From: Hyphomicrobiales bacterium
Lineage (GTDB): Bacteria > Pseudomonadota > Alphaproteobacteria > Rhizobiales > JALURZ01
Length of the DNA: 21,184 bases
Assembly: GCA_027058735.1 (NCBI GenBank)
Contig: JALURZ010000238.1
Coordinates: 1 to 21,184, forward strand
Direction of reading: 5' to 3'
Under the pieces are notes generated by a model. It was not told where the DNA came from. It saw only the letters and a list, made by a program, of their open reading frames with translations, and did not search any database. The position numbers and the translations under genes were made by a program. This document shows positions 15,878 through 21,184 of the stretch, one piece after another (the first letter of the stretch is position 1; every line of letters begins with the position of its first letter).

Positions 15878-15889
15878 TGTTCTAGAACA
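15878..15889. promoter_or_regulatory. Perfect 12-bp palindrome just before the permease start
   Basis: TGTTCTAGAACA reads the same on both strands and ends 5 bp before the ATG at 15895. It occupies the place where a ribosome binding site would be expected, and none is visible. It may be an operator for a dimeric repressor or a short mRNA hairpin. It does not fit the usual alphaproteobacterial LexA box, which is a direct repeat (GAAC-N7-GAAC). Confidence 0.4.
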
Positions 15890-15894
15890 CCGTC

Positions 15895-17673
15895 ATGTCA
15901 ACGGACCAGATGATTCTGTTCGCCCTGTTCGGGGCCATATTCGCCCTGCTTGTGTGGGGGCGGTGGCGCTATGACCTGGTCGCCTTCGGCGCGCTGGTGG
16001 TGGCCCTCATCATCGGCATTGTGCCGAAGGAAGACGCGTTTTCCGGCTTTGGCCATCCAGCGACAGTCATCATCGCGCTGGTTCTGATTATCAGCCGGGC
16101 GCTGTACAATTCCGGCGCCATCGATCTCATATCGCGCTATGTCATCGACACGTCGCGCTCCTTGATGGCGCATATCGGCATCATGTCGGGGGTGGCGGCG
16201 GTTCTCTCGGCCATCATGAACAATGTCGCCGCGCTGGCTCTGCTTATGCCGGTCGATCTGCAGGCGGCGGCCAAATCGGGGCGCTCGCCGGCGCTCACCT
16301 TGATGCCGCTTTCCTTCGCATCGATCCTGGGCGGGCTCATCACGCTGATCGGCACACCCCCCAATATCATCATTGCCGCGTTTCGCGAAAAATCCCTGGG
16401 CGAGCCGTTTTCTATGTTTGATTTCGCGCCGGTGGGCCTGATATGCGCCGTTGCGGGGGTTGTCTTCATCACGCTGTTCGGCTGGCGGCTGATCCCGCAG
16501 GCGCGCACCCGCCAGAACAGCGCGAAGGAACTGTTCGAGCTGGAGGGCTATGTGGCCGAAGCGAAGGCGGCGAAATCCTCGAGCGTGGTGGGCAAGCGGG
16601 TTTGTGATCTGGATGAGCTGAGCGAGGAGCACGATGTGGTGGTGCTGGGCATCGTGCGCCGCGACGAACGCCTGCCCGGCATGGCCCGGCGCACCGCAAT
16701 CAGGGCGGGCGACTATCTGGTGCTGCAGGGCGGCCCCGAAGCGATCGAAAAATTCGTCGGCGAGGCCGGCCTCGAGTTTGCCGGCGCCGGCAAATATGGC
16801 GGGGTCGGCGGCGGCGGCAATCTCAGTCTCATAGAGGCGGTGGTGCCGGACGGTGCGCGCATCGAGGGGCGCTCCGCCCTGTCGGTCCGCCTGCTCTACC
16901 GCCATGGCATCTCGCTGCTTGGCATCTCGCGCCAGGGGCGGCCGTTTCGCGAGCGCGTGCGCAAGATCGACATCAAGGCCGGCGATGTGCTGTTGCTGCT
17001 GGGCCCCGCCGAACGGCTGCCCGAAGTAGTCAACTGGCTCGGCTGCCTGCCGCTGGCCGAACGCGGCCTGCAGGTGATCCAGCGCCAGAAGGCGCATCTG
17101 GCGGTGGGTATATTCGCCGGCGCCATCGCACTTGCCAGTTTCGGCGTGCTCTATCTGCCGATCGCGCTGGCCGCGGCGGCCGGCCTGCTGGTGCTGTTCA
17201 ACATCGTGCCCCTGCGCGACCTTTACGATTCCGTCGAATGGCCGGTGATCGTCCTTCTGGGATCGCTGATCCCCATCGGCGCGGCTCTCGAAGCGAGCGG
17301 CGGCACGGCGCTGATCGCCCAGAATATCGTCGCCGTCACCGCCGCCTATGGCCCGGCCGTCGTGCTGACCATCCTGATGATCGTCACCATGACGCTGTCG
17401 GACGTTCTCAACAATACCGCGACAACCGTAATCGCCGCGCCAATCGCCGTCGATATCGCAACCAAGCTTCAGGTCAGCCCGGATCCGTTCCTGATGGCGG
17501 TCGCGGTGGCGGCCAGTTGCGCGTTCCTCACCCCCATCGGCCACAAGAACAACACGCTTATCATGGGTCCCGGCGGCTATGAGTTCGGCGATTACTGGCG
17601 CATGGGCCTGCCGCTCGAAATCCTGGTGATCGCGGTCGCCATCCCTGCCATTCTCGTGGTCTGGCCGCTGTAA
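15895..17673 (+). CDS. SLC13-type permease with two RCK_C (TrkA_C) domains
   Basis: This 592-residue membrane protein has two hydrophobic halves (about 5-200 and 400-592) flanking a soluble middle. The first half carries IMNNVAALALLMPV and ITLIGTPPNIIIAAF, the second LSDVLNNTATTVIAAPIAV and FLTPIGHKNNTLIMGPGGY. These paired re-entrant-loop motifs are the signature of the divalent anion:sodium symporter (SLC13/CitT) group. The middle holds two RCK_C domains, about 211-292 and 308-385, each ending in a GDYLVLQGG or GDVLLLLGP strand. RCK_C domains bind small ligands and gate transport in related proteins. Substrates of this subclass include sulfate, and the exact solute here is unknown. It converges on accA. 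No ribosome binding site is evident; an alternative start at Met6 (15910) has a slightly better context. Confidence 0.92.
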   Translation: MSTDQMILFALFGAIFALLVWGRWRYDLVAFGALVVALIIGIVPKEDAFSGFGHPATVIIALVLIISRALYNSGAIDLISRYVIDTSRSLMAHIGIMSGVAAVLSAIMNNVAALALLMPVDLQAAAKSGRSPALTLMPLSFASILGGLITLIGTPPNIIIAAFREKSLGEPFSMFDFAPVGLICAVAGVVFITLFGWRLIPQARTRQNSAKELFELEGYVAEAKAAKSSSVVGKRVCDLDELSEEHDVVVLGIVRRDERLPGMARRTAIRAGDYLVLQGGPEAIEKFVGEAGLEFAGAGKYGGVGGGGNLSLIEAVVPDGARIEGRSALSVRLLYRHGISLLGISRQGRPFRERVRKIDIKAGDVLLLLGPAERLPEVVNWLGCLPLAERGLQVIQRQKAHLAVGIFAGAIALASFGVLYLPIALAAAAGLLVLFNIVPLRDLYDSVEWPVIVLLGSLIPIGAALEASGGTALIAQNIVAVTAAYGPAVVLTILMIVTMTLSDVLNNTATTVIAAPIAVDIATKLQVSPDPFLMAVAVAASCAFLTPIGHKNNTLIMGPGGYEFGDYWRMGLPLEILVIAVAIPAILVVWPL

Positions 17674-17709
17674 TGCGCGATCAAGGGCGCGCCCGCGGCG
17701 GCGCGCATT
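17672..17709. terminator. Possible bidirectional terminator between the permease and accA
   Basis: AATGCGCG (17672-17679) and CGCGCATT (17702-17709) are perfect 8-bp inverted arms, and the loop contains a 10-bp palindrome GGGCGCGCCC (17685-17694). The structure starts at the permease stop codon and ends 11 bp before the accA stop, the right place for two convergent genes. There is no T-run, so it would be a non-classical stem. Confidence 0.4.
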
Positions 17710-17720
17710 CAGGGGCCGGG

Positions 17721-18677
17721 CTATTGCAGCGTGCGGCCGATCTGCAAATATTTGTCATGGCGCTGGGCGCGCAGGCCGTCGCGGTCGAGGCCGGCGAGAT
17801 CCTCCAGCGCCGCGGCGATCGCGTTTCCGGTCTCGAGAATGACTTTCAGAGGCGCACGGTGCGCGCCCCCCACCGGCTCTTCGACAATGACATCCACTAC
17901 CCGCAGTTTTTTCAGGTGCTGGGCGGTGATCTTCATGGCGGTGGCGGCGTCCTTGGCCTTCGATGAATCATGCCACAGGATCGAGGCCGAGGCTTCGGGC
18001 GAGGCGACCGTGTAAATCGAATGTTCGAGGATCAGCACCTTGTTGGCCGCGGCGATCGCCACCGCGCCCCCCGATCCGCCCTCACCGGTGATCACCGCCA
18101 CATGGGGCACGCCAAGGGACAAACAGCAGTCGGTGGAGCGCGCGATGGCTTCCGACTGGCCGCGTTCCTCCGCACCGATGCCGGGATAGGCGCCCGCTGA
18201 ATCGATCAGCGTGATGACCGGCAGCGAAAACCGGTCCGCCATTTCCATCAACCGCACCGCCTTGCGGTAGCCTTCCGGGCGGGCCATGCCGAAATTGTGC
18301 TTGATGCGCGATTCCGTGTCGCCGCCCTTTTCATGGCCGATTATCATGACCGGCTCGCCGCGAAACCGGCCGATACCGCCGATGATGGCGCGATCTTCGG
18401 CGAATTTGCGGTCGCCGGCCAGCGGTGTGAAATCATCGAACAGCTTGGCGGTGAAATCGGTGAAATGCGGGCGCTCGGGATGACGCGCGACCTGGGTTTT
18501 CTGCCACGGCGTCAGATCGGAGAAAATTTCCTTGAGCAGTTTGCGGGCTTTCTTCTCAAGCTGGGCAATTTCCTTGTCCAGCGATACCGCGCCCTCGCCA
18601 TTGGCGATCTCGCGCAACTCCGCGATCCGGTTTTCCAGCTCCGCCAGGGGTTTTTCAAAATCGAAATAGGTCTTCAT
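17721..18677 (-). CDS. accA: Acetyl-CoA carboxylase carboxyltransferase subunit alpha
   Basis: Starting at the ATG at 18677 gives 318 residues, the usual AccA length. The open frame continues to 18767 but those 30 residues are unrelated. The start MKTYFDFEKPLAELENRIAE and the coiled segment after it are typical. GDRKFAEDRAIIGGIGRFRG, HNFGMARPEGYRKA, DSAGAYPGIGAEERGQSEAI and ITGEGGSGGAVAIA are the carboxyltransferase hallmarks, including the oxyanion-hole glycines. With AccD it transfers carboxyl from carboxybiotin to acetyl-CoA, making malonyl-CoA for fatty-acid synthesis. It lies 86 bp after xerD on the same strand, a common alphaproteobacterial order. A direct repeat with a consensus -35 (TTGACA) at the end of xerD may give it a promoter of its own. 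Confidence 0.97.
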   Translation of the reverse strand: MKTYFDFEKPLAELENRIAELREIANGEGAVSLDKEIAQLEKKARKLLKEIFSDLTPWQKTQVARHPERPHFTDFTAKLFDDFTPLAGDRKFAEDRAIIGGIGRFRGEPVMIIGHEKGGDTESRIKHNFGMARPEGYRKAVRLMEMADRFSLPVITLIDSAGAYPGIGAEERGQSEAIARSTDCCLSLGVPHVAVITGEGGSGGAVAIAAANKVLILEHSIYTVASPEASASILWHDSSKAKDAATAMKITAQHLKKLRVVDVIVEEPVGGAHRAPLKVILETGNAIAAALEDLAGLDRDGLRAQRHDKYLQIGRTLQ

Positions 18678-18747
18678 GCAACGCCCCGCGGCGCACCGGC
18701 CGATCAGTTCACAAAAGCATATATCAAAATCGGTTGGGAAACTGGCG

Positions 18748-18766
18748 TTGTCACATCGCCTTGTCA
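18748..18766. promoter_or_regulatory. Direct repeat TTGTCA-N7-TTGTCA at the xerD/accA junction
   Basis: TTGTCA occurs at 18748-18753 and 18761-18766, 13 bp apart, and reads TGACAA-N7-TGACAA toward accA. The distal copy overlaps the xerD stop and includes a perfect TTGACA -35 hexamer (18762-18767), though no good -10 lies at normal spacing. An AT-rich TATATG (18718-18723) lies further downstream. The pair could bind a regulator of accA. Confidence 0.3.
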
Positions 18767-19735
18767 ACAGCTTCCGCCCGGCCTGCCGGGCTTGTCGCTC
18801 AAGGGGTGGTGGTCGTGCACCAGCGCCTTGAGGCGCTCATCGAGCACATGGGTATAAATCTGGGTGGTAGATATATCGGCGTGCCCCAGCATCTGCTGCA
18901 CGGAGCGCAGATCGGCGCCATTGGCCAGAAGGTGGCTGGCAAAGGCATGGCGCAACACATGTGGCGAGAGCGCCCGGCGATCGATGCCGGCCCGCATGCC
19001 CAATGATTTCAGTTGCTGCGCAAACCGCTGGCGGGTCAGATGCCCGCTGCGGCCGCGGGAGGGAAACAGCCACCGTGAGCGCGCGTGCCCGTCCGTTTCG
19101 CGGACCCCCGCCATGAATGCGTCGAGCGCGCGGCGCGCAGGCGCGCTCAGCGGCACCATGCGCTCGCGCCCCCCCTTGCCGCGCACCACCAGAAACCCGT
19201 CATTGTCCGCGACCGCCGAGCGCGTCAGCCCGACCAGTTCGGAAACCCGCAAGCCCGTGGCGTAAATCACCTCCAGAAGGCACTGCATTCTCAGCGCGCG
19301 GAAGCGCGCAGCGTGCGATTTCGCACCCGCCACATCTTCGCCCGCCAGTTCCAGCAGACGCTCAACCTGGCGCTCGCAAAGCGTGCGCGGCAGCGCCCGG
19401 CCAGGGCGCGGGCTTTCAAGGGTGGCGGTCGGATCGTCGCCGCGCACGCCCTCGCCGAAGAGAAACCGGTGATACTGGCGCAGCACGGACAGCTTGCGCG
19501 CCGCACTCGAGGCGGCATATCCGGCATCGGCGAGCGTGCTCAGATAGCGGCGAATTTCATCGCTTGACGCGCCATCCATCGCCGTGCCCTCGCGCGCGAG
19601 AAAGCCGGCAAAATCGTTCATGTCGCGCTGATAGGACGACAAGGTGTTGGGTGAAGCGCCGCGCTCCGCGCTCATCATCTCCAGAAAGGCTTCGACCAGA
19701 TGCAGCTTCGCGGGCCTATCGGGCAAATCGGTCAT
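18764..19735 (-). CDS. xerD: XerD tyrosine recombinase
   Basis: This 323-residue integrase-family recombinase has all catalytic residues: Arg163 (ATGLRVSELVGL), Lys187 (VRGKGGRERMVPL), His259 and Arg262 (SPHVLRHAFASHLL), His285 (MLGHADISTTQIY) and Tyr294. The N-terminal SAM-like domain (HLVEAFLEMMSAERGASPNT) binds the DNA core site. XerC and XerD resolve chromosome dimers at dif during division. Position next to accA, rather than within a mobile element, marks it as the housekeeping XerD. Its first 20 bp overlap the end of a small membrane-protein gene in another frame, so translation is probably coupled. There are no flanking repeats or cargo genes that would suggest a mobile integrase. Confidence 0.96.
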   Translation of the reverse strand: MTDLPDRPAKLHLVEAFLEMMSAERGASPNTLSSYQRDMNDFAGFLAREGTAMDGASSDEIRRYLSTLADAGYAASSAARKLSVLRQYHRFLFGEGVRGDDPTATLESPRPGRALPRTLCERQVERLLELAGEDVAGAKSHAARFRALRMQCLLEVIYATGLRVSELVGLTRSAVADNDGFLVVRGKGGRERMVPLSAPARRALDAFMAGVRETDGHARSRWLFPSRGRSGHLTRQRFAQQLKSLGMRAGIDRRALSPHVLRHAFASHLLANGADLRSVQQMLGHADISTTQIYTHVLDERLKALVHDHHPLSDKPGRPGGSC

Positions 19736-19859
19736 GGGGGACCCTGGTGGTGATTTCTCCTTGCGGCGGTTCCATCACCTCGACCAGCGCATAGGCGCCG
19801 CCATAAACGATCGCGGCCAGAAGGCCCACGATAAACAACAACCGTCCAATAGTCGGCAT
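19716..19859 (-). CDS. Small single-pass membrane protein overlapping the xerD start
   Basis: A 47-residue protein, too short for common gene-length cutoffs. It starts MPTIGRLLFIVGLLAAIVYG, continues GAYALVEVMEPPQGEIT and ends TRVPHDRFAR before a TAG. Residues 5-25 form one membrane segment; a short Pro-containing EPP-x-GEIT-x-x-VP-x-DRF tail follows. I recall similar uncharacterised short proteins beside xerD in Rhizobiales, with the same EP...E-T-x-VP...DRF pattern, but could not search. Its last 20 bp overlap xerD, and no other frame gives a plausible product here. No strong ribosome binding site is visible before the ATG. It is probably the first gene of the small protein-xerD-accA unit. 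Function is unknown. Confidence 0.78.
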   Translation of the reverse strand: MPTIGRLLFIVGLLAAIVYGGAYALVEVMEPPQGEITTRVPHDRFAR

Positions 19860-20112
19860 GCCGGTCCGTCCCGCAAGTCGCACTCACAAATTCAGCCGCT
19901 TCTGGTGCCGCATTCCGTCCGGTCACGGATTGCCAGACAAACACGAGAATCACCCCACTTATGCCCGAGCAACCCCGGTGCCGTAAAGCCATCGCTCCGG
20001 TTTTTGGCCGGCGTGGCCGCCGCAATCTTCAGGAGTGGCGCACGCAGCGGCGTTTCCAGCAGCCGGCGGCCGCCCGAAATCCGATGCAACCACGCGGCGT
20101 TTGAGCGAGGTA

Positions 20113-20742
20113 TCAACGCCGCCTTTTCCTGGCGACGATGAACCGGCTTGGCGGAGACGCTGGATAATCGCCGGTCTCGATGATCTCGAAGCCTTCGTTG
20201 GTAACGAACTCTTCAAGCTCATCGATGGTCAGAAAGCTGACATGCGGCGCAAGCCGGACGCTGCGCATGATGGCCAGCAGAACACGCCAGTACCAGCCCT
20301 GCCCGGCCATGCACAACGTTTTTGAGATAAACAGCCCATCGCGCGTCAAAAGTTCGTTCACTCTGCGCAGCGCGGCCGGCAGATCTTCGAGCAAATGCAG
20401 AAAATTAAACGCCAGGACCACATCGAAGGAGCGCCCATCGAACGTTTCATCAAACACGGTCGCCTTGAGAAAGTTTACGTTCCCGGCGTGAGGATCTTTC
20501 GCCTTGGCCCTGGCGATTTCGATCATGTTGCCGGAAATGTCGCTGGCGGTGATGTGGGCGACATTTCCGGCCAGCAGGAGCGCTGTCGATCCGGTTCCAC
20601 ATCCCGCCTCCAGCACACGATCGCCCTTTGCAAGGTGGGCTTTGGTCCGCTCCATGGTCCGGTTATAGGATTGCATGTCCTTGATGGGCGATCGCGCATA
20701 TCTTTTCGCGAGCCTGTCCCAGAACTTTTCCGAAGTGGACAT
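20113..20742 (-). CDS. Class I SAM-dependent methyltransferase
   Basis: I use the ATG at 20742, giving 209 residues starting MSTSEKFWDRLAKRYARSPI; a TTG at 20754 would add only MRET. The SAM motif VLEAGCGTGSTALLL is intact (43-57), with TASDISGNMIEIARAKA and FDVVLAFNFLHLLEDLP after it, the order of UbiE/BioC-like enzymes. DGLFISKTLCMAGQGWYWR then a hydrophobic LLAIMRSVRLAPHVSFLT suggest a lipid or hydrophobic substrate, but this is a guess. The C-terminus is basic (RKRRR). It is divergent from the DUF456 gene and separated from the small xerD-linked gene by 253 bp. It is not UbiE by the motifs I can see. The substrate is unknown. Confidence 0.9.
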   Translation of the reverse strand: MSTSEKFWDRLAKRYARSPIKDMQSYNRTMERTKAHLAKGDRVLEAGCGTGSTALLLAGNVAHITASDISGNMIEIARAKAKDPHAGNVNFLKATVFDETFDGRSFDVVLAFNFLHLLEDLPAALRRVNELLTRDGLFISKTLCMAGQGWYWRVLLAIMRSVRLAPHVSFLTIDELEEFVTNEGFEIIETGDYPASPPSRFIVARKRRR

Positions 20743-20858
20743 GGTCTCTCTCAATCTGCACCTTTTACCCGGTTCGAGGCCGAATCAATTCTACTGCTTT
20801 ACCATGCTGCGCATGAGGGTGCTGGAAAACCCAGCCCGGACCCCCTATCTTTCCCTGC

Positions 20859-21184
20859 ATGGCCGAACTCGGATTCTCCTATTACGCTTGGGCGCTGCTG
20901 CTTGTCGTCTCGGCCAGTTTCGTCTGGATGGCCAATTTTTTCGCGTTGCCGGGCAACTGGTTCATCATCGCCCTGGCGGCGCTGTTCGTTCTGGCCATGG
21001 ACAGCGGCAATGCCGCGCAGGGGCTCAACTGGAGCGCGCTCGGCCTGCTGGCGCTGGCCGCGGCGGGCGGCGAGGTGCTTGAATTTCTTGCCGGCGCGGC
21101 CGGGGCGGCCAACAAGGGCGGCAGCCGGCGCGCCGTTGCGCTGGCCATCGTGGGAACGATTGTCGGTAGCATCGCGGGCGCGGT
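20859..21184 (+). CDS. DUF456 family membrane protein (3' end outside window)
   Basis: From the ATG at 20859 there are 108 complete codons to the window edge without a stop. The protein starts MAELGFSYYAWALLLVVSAS and has a first membrane segment with the conserved LPGNWFIIALAALFVLAM. After a loop, LGLLALAAAGGEVLEFLAGA and NKGGSRRAVALAIVGTIVGS give the DUF456 hallmark: a Glu-containing helix (GEVLEF) followed by a GGSRRA turn and a Gly-rich helix. DUF456 proteins are small inner-membrane proteins of unknown function. No ribosome binding site is seen; no in-frame ATG is available further upstream. It diverges from the methyltransferase across 116 bp. Confidence 0.88.
   Translation, partial: MAELGFSYYAWALLLVVSASFVWMANFFALPGNWFIIALAALFVLAMDSGNAAQGLNWSALGLLALAAAGGEVLEFLAGAAGAANKGGSRRAVALAIVGTIVGSIAGA

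Noticed and set aside
15898..17544. 548-codon open frame on the minus strand opposite the permease
   Set aside because: Extremely Gln/Arg/Asp/His-rich with no hydrophobic or domain pattern; a shadow of the transporter gene.
18678..18767. 30-residue N-terminal extension of AccA
   Set aside because: AccA conservation begins at the ATG at 18677 and the resulting 318 residues is the family length; the extension covers the likely promoter region.
18764..19735. Tyrosine recombinase as a mark of an integrated element
   Set aside because: Sequence and the accA neighbour identify housekeeping XerD; there are no attachment repeats, phage genes or tRNA nearby.
19732..20025. 97-codon minus-strand frame across the small membrane-protein gene
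   Set aside because: The other frame (19716-19859) gives a clean membrane helix and overlaps the xerD start in the manner of an operon gene; this frame is Arg/Gly-rich and has no features.
19892..20116. 74-codon frame with a TTG start overlapping the methyltransferase stop
   Set aside because: Rare start codon, no motif or membrane segment, and it lies in a gap likely to hold the promoter for the xerD unit; kept only as a note.

Overview
The window looks like a stretch of core chromosome from a GC-rich alphaproteobacterium, most likely of the Hyphomicrobiales/Rhizobiales type. The evidence is the set of gene neighbourhoods: lysC-ptsP, comF-grxC-nitrilase-DUF1178, secA facing ppiC-argJ-mutT, and small membrane protein-xerD-accA. 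All are familiar alphaproteobacterial arrangements, recalled from knowledge and not searched here. The long open frames opposite ptsP, secA and the permease are a by-product of high GC content. I see no tRNA, rRNA, CRISPR array, insertion sequence, phage gene or clear foreign island.

Left part (1-5399): a minus-strand cluster runs lysC (aspartate kinase), then ptsP (GAF-containing nitrogen-PTS enzyme I), then a RodZ-like helix-turn-helix membrane protein cut by the window edge. Divergent from lysC is ubiG (ubiquinone methyltransferase). The lysC leader has a perfect 10-bp tandem repeat and a GC hairpin.

Middle-left (5419-9493): minus-strand comF, grxC, a Nit-type amidohydrolase and a DUF1178 protein form a tight operon. 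An NDUFAF5-like methyltransferase-fold protein diverges from comF and overlaps, tail to tail, a lone Flp-type pilin gene. mutT lies just upstream of the pilin.

Middle (9595-15670): argJ (arginine biosynthesis) and ppiC (exported parvulin) read left and secA reads right, across a 388-bp gap that probably holds both promoters. A small exported ankyrin-repeat protein is convergent with secA.

Right part (15895-21184): an SLC13-type permease with two RCK_C domains has a perfect 12-bp palindrome just before its start codon. It converges on accA. Upstream of accA are xerD and, overlapping the xerD start by 20 bp, a 47-residue single-pass membrane protein (19716-19859) that a normal length cutoff would miss. 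A SAM methyltransferase (minus) and a DUF456 membrane protein (plus, cut by the window end) complete the window.

Most genes are housekeeping: amino-acid synthesis, phosphorelay regulation, quinone and fatty-acid synthesis, protein export and folding, nucleotide sanitation and chromosome dimer resolution. I did not find a convincing new multi-gene system. The items most worth a second look are the overlooked small protein at xerD, the degenerate SAM loop in the NDUFAF5-like protein, the isolated pilin with Ala at the expected cleavage position, the exported ankyrin protein, and several short repeats and palindromes in promoter-sized gaps.
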